DNA of 64,000 nucleotides, from the NCBI GenBank assembly GCA_018398765.1, contig JAHBMJ010001206.1:30252-94251 (forward strand). The letters run 5' to 3'. The translations under genes and the position numbers were made by a program. The notes under the pieces were generated by a model that did no database searches, had not been told where the DNA came from, and saw only the letters and a program-made list of their open reading frames with translations. Within the stretch, counting starts at the first letter, position 1, and every line of letters starts with the position of its first letter. Of the stretch, positions 49,321 to 59,409 are shown one piece after another. The stretch comes from Chromera velia (lineage: Eukaryota; Sar; Chromeraceae).

Positions 49321-50246
49321 ATGATCAAGTTCATTCTGATGGTCAACAAGCAGGGCCAGACCCGGTTGAGCCAGTACTACGACTACCTTTCTATCCCAGA
49401 GAGGAACCAGCTGGAGGGGGAGCTGATCAGGAAATGCCTCTCTAGATCAGAAAATCAGGTCAGGGCGGCACAGCAACGGGTCGGAAGGAGAGACAGTGGA
49501 TCGTTTCTTTTCTACAGGTCTTTGAATTCAAACGAAACTACCAGAAGCATTGGCGTGCATGTGTGTGTGCCTGGATGCGAGGGTGCGTGTGTGTGCGTGT
49601 GTGTGTGTGTGGGAGAGAGAGAGTTCGACTTTTTGTTGGGAAGGAGGGGAGGGGGTTGCCAGTTTCTGTGGATCTGCAAGCTTTCTTGTTCGGAAAGAGC
49701 AAGGGATCTGCAAGGGTTTCCGCCCCCCTTCTTGCCTGCTTGCACGCAGTGTTCGTTCATGGAGTACAGGCAGTACAAGGTCATCTACCGGCGCTACGCC
49801 TCTCTCTACTTTATCGTGGGCACCGACAATGAGGATGAGGTGGGCCCCTGTGCCTTTTTTCGTATTATGGTTGTGTCCCCTGCCTCGTTATGCGCACTGA
49901 CAAAAGAGACACGGTGGGAAGCTTTGTGAAGGAAACCCAGTCAAATGAATGAATGGAGAAGCAAGTAAATAAGTAGATGCATGAATGGATGGATGGATGG
50001 ATTAAATGAATGAGCAAGTAAGAGGGTGAATGCATGAGTGGCGTGGGAGTAAATGAGTGCATGAATGAAAGAACGAGTAAGTAAGAATGAATGAGCAAGC
50101 AAGTGACTGAATGAAAAAATGAACGAGCGAGCAGGTAAGTGAATAAATAGTTGAATAAACAAATGGATGCCTGCCCCATGAATGAATGAATGAGTGAATG
50201 AACGAACGAACGAAAGGAAAGAAAGAAAGAACGAACGAACGAACGA

Positions 50247-50278
<32 letters not shown>

Positions 50279-50311
50279 ACGAACGAACGAACGAACGAAA
50301 GAACGACAGAA

Positions 50312-50347
<36 letters not shown>

Positions 50348-50682
50348 ACGAACGAAAGAAAGAAAGAAAGAAAGAAAGAACGAAAGAAAGAAAGAAAGAA
50401 AGAACGACAGAAAGAAAGAACGAAAGAAAGAACGAACGAAAGAAAGAAAGAAAGAAAGGAACGAACGAACGAACGAAAGAAAGAAAGAAAGAAAGAAAGG
50501 AACGAACGAACGAACGAAAGAACGAACGAAAGAAAGAAAGAAAGAAAGAAAGAAAGAACGAACGAAAGAACGACAGAAAGAAAGAACGAACGAAAGAAAG
50601 AAAGAAAGAACGAACGACAGAAAGAACGAAAGAAAGAAAGAAAGAACGAAAGAACGAACGAAAGAAAGAAAGAAAGAACGAC

Positions 50683-50713
<31 letters not shown>

Positions 50714-51145
50714 GAGAACGAACGAACGAAAGTACAAACGAACGAAAGAAAGAACGAACGAAAGAAAGAACGAAAGAAAGAAAGAACGAACGAACGAAAG
50801 AAAGAAAGAAAGAAAGGAACGAACGAACGAAAGAACGAACGAAAGAAAGAAAGAAAGAACGAACGAAAGAACGACAGAAAGAAAGAACGAACGAAAGAAA
50901 GAAAGAAAGAACGAACGACAGAAAGAAAGAACGAAAGAAAGAAAGAAGGAAAGAAAGAACGAACGAACGAACGAAAGAAAAAAAGAAAGAAAGAAAGAAA
51001 GAACGAACGCATGAACGAACGAACGAAAGAACGACAGAAAGAACGAAAGAAAGAACGAACGAACGAAAGAACGAACGGACGGACGGACGAAAGAAAGAAA
51101 GAAAGAACGAACGAACGAACGAAAGAAAGAAAGAAAGAAAGAAAG

Positions 51146-51187
<42 letters not shown>

Positions 51188-51228
51188 CAGACAGAAAGAA
51201 AGAAAGAACGAACGAACGAACGAAAGAG

Positions 51229-51259
<31 letters not shown>

Positions 51260-52547
51260 ACGAACGAACGAACGAACGAACGAACGAAAGAAAGAAAGAA
51301 AGAACGAAAGAAAGAAAGAACCGACGCATCAATGGACGGTGAGTGAAAGTGAAGGGGGACACGAACGGATGCATTGAGAAATGGAATTAATGAAAAGAGC
51401 GGTGAATCATTGAGTGAAAGGAAGAGTACATCGACGGAGGAGATGAAGAAGGCAAACAGCAACGAGTCCTCTCTGCAAGGCCATCTGCGTGAATGACCGA
51501 ATTACTGTTCCTCGGACTCCGTCCCCACCCCCCTTCATTTTCCCGACTTCCCATACAGAGCAGTTGCCCAGTCTCTCTCTGCTCTGCAAGCTCGTTTCTC
51601 TCTCTTCCCCCGTGTTCGGCACACAGGAGGGTCTGCATACGCCAATGTCTTCTCATTGTTCGGCATGTCTCTCACTCTCCCTCTTCTCTCATTTATTCTG
51701 ATCTGCCCCTCTCACGCAGAATGAGCTGTCCGTTCTTGAACTGATCCATACTCTGGTGGAGACCCTGGACAAATACTTCGAGAATGTGGTCAGCAGTCTG
51801 CACTCACGCAAAGAAAAACGAACCAGAAGAAGAAAACCCTCTTTCTTTCTCGGTTTCTCCCCGTCTTCCTTCCCGGCTTGGATGCTCTCCTGCCTGGTTG
51901 TGTTGTAGAAACAGCGCACAGCTGAACACTTTTTTTTCCTCTCTTTGGAGGACCTGAGTGGGAGTCTGTCTGCATGCACGCGCGTCCAGCGTTTTGCATC
52001 CCGAGTGGGCAAAGTTTTCCTTGCCTGTCGCCTTCTTTTCAACCGCGCTGATTCCACAGCCATGCACAAAGTATCGGAATCATGGGGCGGTTTCGGGGAT
52101 TTTCTCTCTTTTTTGTGTTTTTCCATCCGATTCTTGCTGAGGCAATGGCTGGACTGAGACAAAAATATTTTCTTTCAGCGAGGGGAAGTAAAAGTGTTCA
52201 AATGAGATGCTGAAAGGAATGAATTCTCTCCAGACCTGGTACTGCGAGAAGATTCTCACAATAATGGAATTGGCTGGGGTCCCGTAAGTCCGGCATATTC
52301 GCTTTTCACACCTGCGGGGCTGGTTCGAATTTGACATACAGAGAAAGACAGAGTAGAGAGGAAGGTGCAAAACCCTCCAGCTTATGTTCCTCGAACAAGA
52401 ACCACATCACTCCCCCTCCCCCCCTCTGTGTACGTCTGTGTGCTTGACTGCAGTGCGAGCTTGACGTAAGTCCTGTTCATGGTTGGCAGCCGAAGAGAAG
52501 CGGAGAAAATCAAATGAAAGAAATGGAGAAAGACGGGGTACCAAAAC

Positions 52548-52587
<40 letters not shown>

Positions 52588-53050
52588 GAGCGGGTGTATG
52601 CACAAGTATATGAATGTACGTATGTTTGTGTGTATGTACGAGAGAGACACGACATTTCTTTTTCAGCATTCGCTCCTTTCCTTCCACCTGTCTCCATCCG
52701 TCCACTTCCTGGCCCCCTTTGCGTGCATGGACTTCTGCATAGCACCGACAGAGTGACGACACGAAGGTCATATTTCGTCTCAACAAAACGGGTTGAACAC
52801 ACCGAATTTCCCGTACACAATCAACACTCATTCGAGTGTGAGGCTCTTCGCAGTAAGGACAAGAAGCATGCCACCCATGTTTTTCTTATTCTCCACAGTA
52901 GCTTGCTGCTCTATATGCATGCAGATCATGTTCAACCTCGACAAGGCCCATTTCATTCTCGATGAGATGGTCGTTAACGGGTGCGTAATGGAAACAAATA
53001 AAGCAACCATTCTAGCTCCTCTGAGACTGATGGAAAAGGCTTCTCAATGA
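49321..53050 (+). CDS. AP4S1: AP-4 complex sigma subunit, 144 aa
   Basis: Five exons, all phase 0: 49321-49458, 49750-49839, 51720-51788, 52454-52465 and 52925-53050, together 435 nt including the stop. The 144 aa equals the length of human AP4S1 and the match runs end to end without gaps: [86 protein letters not shown] and [15 protein letters not shown]. The sigma subunit is the small longin-fold chain of the AP-4 coat, which sorts cargo at the trans-Golgi. Exon 4 is only 12 nt (Cys-Glu-Leu-Asp), flanked by TGCAG and GTAAGT. Intron 2 holds a GAAA/GAAC repeat of more than 1 kb. AP-1 sigma is the main alternative, but MIKF, CSF and the LDEMV.NGC...TN signature favour AP-4. Confidence 0.92.
50198..51320. 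repeat. GAAA/GAAC tetranucleotide tract of about 1.1 kb
   Basis: GAAA and GAAC units run for over 1100 bases with almost no T on the plus strand, in AP4S1 intron 2. Units are grouped in blocks (several GAAA then several GAAC), suggesting block duplication. A GGAT/GAAT/GAGC tetranucleotide lead-in lies at about 49945-50195. A GA run sits near 51152-51180. The long open frames it creates on both strands are artefacts. Confidence 0.97.
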
Positions 53051-53059
53051 CTTCTCTCT

Positions 53060-54185
53060 TTCAATCGTTTGTGCGTGATGATCTTGCGGCGGATTCTTCC
53101 CGCGCGATTCTAGCTAGGATTCTAGGGTGATGATAGCATTATAGACTTGGTAGGTATTAGATAGTATTTATAGTGGCGCTGAATATATATAGTTGAGTTT
53201 AATGAGTTATAGTAAACCCAAGTGGTGCGCTCACTGGCTTTAACTGCCTCAATTCAATTCAATTCAATTCAATATGTGCAAAAAAAATTTATATTTTGTT
53301 TAGGATTAGGGTGAATGATTGATTGATTGATTGATTGATATGTTCCGCCCTAGGGCCTTCCCGCTATGTCTATCTGTCGCCAGAAAATCACTAAGTCTGA
53401 CTAAGTGTTAATACACAAAATCCAAACAAAATCAGAAAACGTGAAGAAACCACTGTGACTTCAACTGTTCAACATTTATTGGATCAAGTCCACTTTCAAA
53501 GTTTAACTTCCAATCCTTAAACTAATCCTTAAATCAGACTTAGAATTAAGATAATCAATCACTCAATCAATCAAATTGAATAATTTGAATCAATCAAAGA
53601 CAAATGAATTCAAAGTTAAATTAAAACTTAAAAGAGCTTAGTAACAAAAATATGATCAAAATTATATCAGCTAGTAATATTGTATTGTATTGTTATATCT
53701 ATAGCTAGAATTATACTGCCGCAAGTGTAATTGATAGGCTTCCATTGAAGTTCTACTACGTTTTCAATTAAAAATTTTATTGGACCGATCTGACAAAGTG
53801 GGATAGTCTGCTAGGGTGTACAATAGTGTGAAAGGTTATCCAACTCTGGTCATCGTTGAATCGGTATCGCTAGAGGTATCGTTTATCATGCATATGCAGG
53901 CTCATGCACTTCATACAAACGATCGTACAAACGATCCAACTTCTTCATACTCCAGTGGCACTGTATTCGGATCTATTCTGCTCGACCAGCGGATTGTCAT
54001 GACTTCAATTAAATTTACATCTATAATCATCTATGCCCTCCATCATCACGTCCGAGCAGTGCATGGGAATACCCTGAGAGAAGTATAGCCGCTGTTGACT
54101 TGTCTTCCCTCCTAGCTTCCCTCACTCTCGATCCCTCCACTGGCATCGATCCTCTACTCATCATGCCAATGAATCCTCCTGCTTC
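53060..54185. other. AT-rich intergenic island between convergent genes
   Basis: It lies between the AP4S1 and MRT4 3' ends. It contains AATTC repeats (about 53254-53275) and a GATT run (about 53318-53340), with no coding signal. The last 100 bases are pyrimidine-rich and run into the MRT4 stop. Confidence 0.6.
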
Positions 54186-54950
54186 TTACACTCCGGGGGC
54201 CTCCTCCATCTCCTCACCCCCCTCTTCCTCCTCTCCGGAATCCTCCTCTTCCCCTTCCCCCTCGCCCCCATTGTCTTGCTTCTTCTTCTTCTTCTTGTTC
54301 TCGACAGGGTCGGGGTTCGTCCACACGTCCTCGATGTTCACCGTGAGCCTTGCCGTCTTGGCGTCCACCTTTTTCAACAACTGCGCAGCCTGAGGGGTCA
54401 GTGTCTCTCCCACCCGGCACACCGTGATGTCCTCCAGGAGGTGGATCTTCCCGCTCTCCACTGCGACAGGGAGTCCCAGCTCTCTGAACTTGTTCTCCTC
54501 TGAGGCCGGCCACTTTAGGAAAACTTCCGGGCCTTTCTTCAGCGTCACAGTCGATAGTGCAGTTGTGCCCGGCTTTGCATGACAGGCGGGTGTGTATCCA
54601 TCGAAGCGTCTTCTGACTTGAGGGTCAGAAAGGTCTGTGAAAAGAAGGGCCTTTTCGAATTTGAGTTGCTTGGAGATGCGAGAAACGCCCTCCTTCAACT
54701 CATCCTCGGCACTCTTGCCGAGTGCGACTTGCTGGAGTTTGTTGTTTCCGTAGACCAGGGCTGAACCCCTCATATGCGAACGCAGTCCGAAAAGGAAAGT
54801 ATTGTTACAGTTTTCCATGCTCAGAAGGTACGTGTACTTGTGCTGTGTGCATGCGTCTCGGGTCTTTTTGATTATTTTGTCGTTCCTGCTAAGGCCCTTC
54901 ATGACCTTGCAGCCTGGCACCCTGAAGGGTCGTTTCGACTTGGGCGGCAT
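54186..54950 (-). CDS. MRTO4: Ribosome assembly factor MRT4 (P0-like), 254 aa
   Basis: Single exon. I start it at ATG 54950 (MPPKSKRPFR), since the 33 residues open upstream are hydrophobic and unlike the family, whose members begin MPKSKR. Family landmarks in order: YTYLLSMENCNNTFLFGLR, SALVYGNNKLQQVALGKS, ALLFTDL, RFDGYTPACHAKPGTTALSTV, LGLPVAVESGKIHLLEDITV, LTPQAAQLLKKVDAKTARL and VNIEDVW. MRT4 is the nuclear paralogue of ribosomal stalk protein P0. It occupies the P0 site on pre-60S particles in the nucleolus until late maturation. A lysine run and a long Glu/Gly-rich acidic tail (about residues 212-254) close it; acidic tails are common in this family. It is divergent from PMS2 and convergent with AP4S1. 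Confidence 0.9.
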   Translation of the reverse strand: MPPKSKRPFRVPGCKVMKGLSRNDKIIKKTRDACTQHKYTYLLSMENCNNTFLFGLRSHMRGSALVYGNNKLQQVALGKSAEDELKEGVSRISKQLKFEKALLFTDLSDPQVRRRFDGYTPACHAKPGTTALSTVTLKKGPEVFLKWPASEENKFRELGLPVAVESGKIHLLEDITVCRVGETLTPQAAQLLKKVDAKTARLTVNIEDVWTNPDPVENKKKKKKQDNGGEGEGEEEDSGEEEEGGEEMEEAPGV

Positions 54951-55948
54951 CTTCAAAAAGATGAAGACGGCACGGCACAGAAGGAAGACAAAAGTCGAGC
55001 ACTTTCTCTTGACTTGGAGCAGCAAAGAGATTGCGCAACAGTACTTCACCTTCTCCCAGCTGATCGACCGGGAGAGTGCGAAGATTCCTAACAGAACTGG
55101 GAGAGGAAAACCCAGGAAATCAGGATGTGGGGCTACAGGCTTTCAATCAGTTGCTTTGGCGAGTCGAAGAACGCAAGGATATGATTCAAGCGAAGAACTA
55201 AACCCCCAACCTCTCTGCAAAATGCGCACAAGAGGAGGAGTTGATGAGATGATTCCTGTCGACAGAAGCCAGAAGGACAGAAGATTCCATACGACGTACA
55301 GATGTGTCAAGAAGGTTCCAGGTCGATGAAGGAAGGTGGGTGAATCTCGCAAAGACTCTGACAAAGGACTGCATGAGTTTCTGAAAACTTGAGCGATCTT
55401 GAGCGTATAGAGGCGCCGTAGACGGGGCGCGGCGTTGTCGCGGGGATGCGCGTGGTGACTGGGTGGGCTCGACCGCGTCGTGAAGAGTCCAAAAAAAAAA
55501 AAAAAAAAGTCTGATGTTCAGACTGCGTGACACAGCGAAAGTTATTTTTTTCGGACCCACTCTGTTTTGATCGAAGTTTGAAGACTGGTAACTTTGAACA
55601 TGTTGGAACTTGCATGATCGATTGACCCATATGCATCAGTCGGGTTCGTCGCAGAAGAAGCTGGAAGAATGGAAAGAAGTGCGAGGTGCAATTGGAAGTG
55701 CAGGTCACTGTAAAGAATTGGGGCGTTGTTGCGGTCGTGAGACGCGGACTTTTCGATCGTCCTTTTCGTAATTCCGTCTCCGCACTTGAGTGCTTCTTGC
55801 GAAACCAATTTCTTCTCTCGAAATTGCACCAGCAGTCAAGTGTTTCTTTGAAAGACGTGGGGCAAGTTTTCTCGCTGAATTTTTGCTTTCGGCGAGTATA
55901 TCAGAGGTTTTTACAGAGGTGGATACAGAGAGAGAGAGAGCTGGAAGG
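54951..55948. promoter_or_regulatory. Divergent region, MRT4 / PMS2
   Basis: About 1 kb between divergent start codons. It has a short CpG-rich patch at about 55412-55475, a poly-A run at 55491-55508 and TGCATGATCGATTG near 55609-55622. It is a weaker version of the other CpG-core divergent regions. Short frames here lack support. Confidence 0.4.
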
Positions 55949-56536
55949 ATGGCGGGAACGGCATCTGCCATCAACCGCATTTCTGCGGATGTGATTCACC
56001 AGATTTGCAGCAATCAGGTGGTGGTGGACTTAAAGACCTGCATCAAGGAGCTTGTGGAGAACAGCCTCGACGCACATGCAACGAATATCGGTCGGTAGGG
56101 CGGCCTGGCACGCTGAGTGAGGACGAGGCATCGCTACTTCTCCAAGTTTCCGCCTCTCTATGAAAATGTCCGTGTGTTCCTTCTTCAGCAATCTACGTGC
56201 CGCCTGGTGACGCCACTATTGCTTGCTTGCAGAAGTTCGGCTTGTCGAGCACGGCATCGAGTCGATCGAGGTGCGGGACAACGGGTCCGGCATAGCGAAA
56301 ACCGACTTCGAGTGCATCAGTCAGTCCATCAAGGAAGCAAGTTGACTGGCAGCCTGTCATGACAGGGAGAGAGAGGAATAGAAAAAGAAAGAGGGGGGNN
56401 NNNNNNNNNNNNNNNNNNNNNNNNNNNNNNNNNNNNNNNNNNNNNNNNNNNNNNNNNNNNNNNNNNNNNNNNNNNNNNNNNNNNNNNNNGGGGGAAGAGG
56501 GAGAGGGTCGAAGAGGGGGGGAAGGAGAGAGGGAGA

Positions 56537-56583
<47 letters not shown>

Positions 56584-59362
56584 GCATTCAACTGAAAAAT
56601 GGAGCACTTGAGACGAACAAAGCGTGTGAAGAGTTCAGAGGAGCGGACGAGGACACAAGAAAAAAACCGGTTGACAGAGAGGCAACGGAAGATCGTGCAC
56701 AAAAGCACCACGCAAGCAGACACCACATTCAAGGACACGCAGATTGACACCCTGAAAACGTCGAAATCTGCCCTCATCACATCTCCCTCCATCCCCCTTC
56801 CCCCAACTGCAGCAAAGAAGCATGCCACGTCGAAGCTTCGGGCGTTCTCCGATCTCCACTCGAATCTCTCCACAATGGGCTTTCGGGTCAGTCAGTAGGG
56901 CAGCAGGGGTTTGCTGTACAGTGTCTTCTTTCGATTTGCTGATGCCATGGTTCAACAATTCCCTCTCCCCGTGCATCTGCCCCCCTCAATTGTGATCCAA
57001 TGTTGACCGGCGGGCTGGGCTCTTATCTGATTCCACAACTCCCATTGTGTGGAAGATTTGTCGATTGCATGCTCTAATGCTTCCATACTTCTCACTTTCC
57101 TTCCGAGGATTCTCTCCTCTCCTCTCTTCCGAGGATTCTCTCCTCTCCTCTCTTCTTCTCAGGGTGAGGCGCTGAGTTCTCTTTGTGCGCTCTCTGAGTT
57201 GGTGTCTATTTGCACACGGACGGCAAACGACCAATCGGGAACCCTTCTGGAATTCGGAAGGGGGGGGGAGATCCTGAGCAGGAAGGACCTTGCAAGAGAG
57301 GTGAGCTTTTGTCCTTCCCTTTCCCCTGTCCCTCTTGCCCAGCTTGTGTAAACTCTTCAGGCCGAGTGCCCCCCTGATGATCCCTGGATCCTCTTCGGAC
57401 TCTTCTCTTTCTCCTTTTCTCTTTCTCCTCGATTGCCTTCACCCCCCTCGTTTCGTCACGTCACGCAAGACTCTTTCGATTCTCTCCCCCGGCATTTCAT
57501 TCATTCCCTTCCCTCACCCCTTCTCGGCTTTCCCCCATTTCCCTTTCCTCCTGTCAAATGGAAAATGAAGCTTCCCACCCCGCTGCTACCCGGTGATGCC
57601 TGTGAGCAGGTTGGTACCACAGTGACGCTTCGGGGCCTCTTCAGGGGTATGCCTGTGAGGCACAAAGAGTTCGTTAGGACCGCGAAGACACAGCAGGTGG
57701 GCGCATCGGTCCATCTGCTCCAAGCGTACGCCCTCATACACGGGAAGGTGGCCTTCAGGGTCACTAACGAGACCAACACGTCAGCAGGGGAGTGGGGAGC
57801 GGGAAAGACATTGAGGATTACACTAGTGTTGCTCTCTCTGGGCGTGCCTGCCACATTGTCTTGCATGACATAAATCACCCCCCTTCGTCTGTGCGTTCTC
57901 TGTGCTCCCATCCCTGCCTTCTCTGTCTGCTTCCTTCTTCCTCATTACCTCCATCACCCCACTTCCATGCCCCTCTCTGTCTTCCCCCTTGCCCTTTTCC
58001 CTTTCCCTTGTACTTTTGTGCAGAGGGCGACAGAGACGCGACCCTCTCCTGGCGACCTCTGGAAAGAACGCGACTCTCAAGAGCGCCGCCTCCGCTGTCC
58101 TTGGGAGCCGCACGGTGGCAGACATGAGGAGCTTGAACGTCAAGAAGGAAGTTGAGGAAGAGAGAGAAGAGGGAAAGCGGGGGCAGGAAGACGAAGAAGA
58201 TGGGGGGGCTGGTGCAGACAAAGACGGAAAGGTCCCCGGACAAGGGGGGGAAAGGGATGGACTGACTACGGAAGACGAAAATGGGAAAAGGGCAAACACT
58301 GACGCCGTATCCTCTTCTTCCTCTTACTCTCTTGGAGCATCAGAGAAACCCTCAGGACGCGCTAACTCCTTTGAAACTCCTGCGACTACCGTCTCGGCTG
58401 CCTCGTCTTCCTCAACCTCTCCGCCTGCGCATGCAACAGCCGCAGCAGCAGCGGAAGGTGCAGTGAAGAGGAAACAGCCAACCTGCTTGTGGAGGTCAGG
58501 CCTGCGCAGTTTTTTTTCTCCTGCCGAAGTCTCGAAGATCTGCCTGGTCTCCTCCCTGCCGGTTCCCCTTGTGACGTTCTCATTGGAAAAAACGGCTTGA
58601 CATCTCCCATTCCTGGGTGTCTGTGAGTGTCTGGCTGCGTCTGTGGTTATTTCTGTATGTATACCTCCCCCCCTTTTTCGTGTGAATGCAGACTTGATGG
58701 TTTGATCAGCAGTGCGTCGAAAGGACGTCGGACAGGGGATCTGCAGTTTTTCTTTCTGAACAAACGGCCGGTGGAGACGCCAAAGAAGATCGGGAGGTCA
58801 GTCGAGAGGGCGGGCCGGTTGGTTGGCGTAGCACTGTAAAGCAGTCCTGCATATTTTGCTTTCCTGAAAGCGACCTGCAGAGCCCCTATTCACAGGATGA
58901 TCGTTTCATTTGATGACTTATCGAATATGCGTTCTTGCAATCACTTTGACTTCACGCCCCCCCCCTCTCTTTCCCGCTTTCGTTTTTTGAGAGCAGCCTC
59001 GGAAGGAGATCCTTGGCAGAAAGGACACTGCAGATCGCGCTTGAATGCTGTTGTTTCTATCTATGCATTTGCCTCGCTACCTCCGTCAACCCCATTCTCT
59101 TTTTTGTGTGTGACTCGTTCCATCCCGTCAGCCTTCATGCATCCGTTTTTCCCTTGCTCCCTCCCCTACCTTCCTTCCTTCCTTCCTTCTTTCCTTCCTG
59201 CGTTCTCTTCAGGGCAATCAATGAGAGCTTCAGCCAGGTCTCCTCCCGCCTTGTGCCCGCCTTCGTCCTGGACCTCTCCCTCGATTTGCAGAACTTTGAC
59301 GTCAACGTCACCCCTGACAAGAGGCACGTGCTGCGCGCATCCATCCATACATCCATACACAC

Positions 59363-59409
<47 letters not shown>

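Noticed and set aside
50194-51346. Open frames of 380 or more codons rich in Lys-Glu-Arg, and antisense frames of Ser-Phe-Leu
   Set aside because: They are translations of the GAAA/GAAC repeat in all frames. The AP4S1 exons on both sides splice over it.
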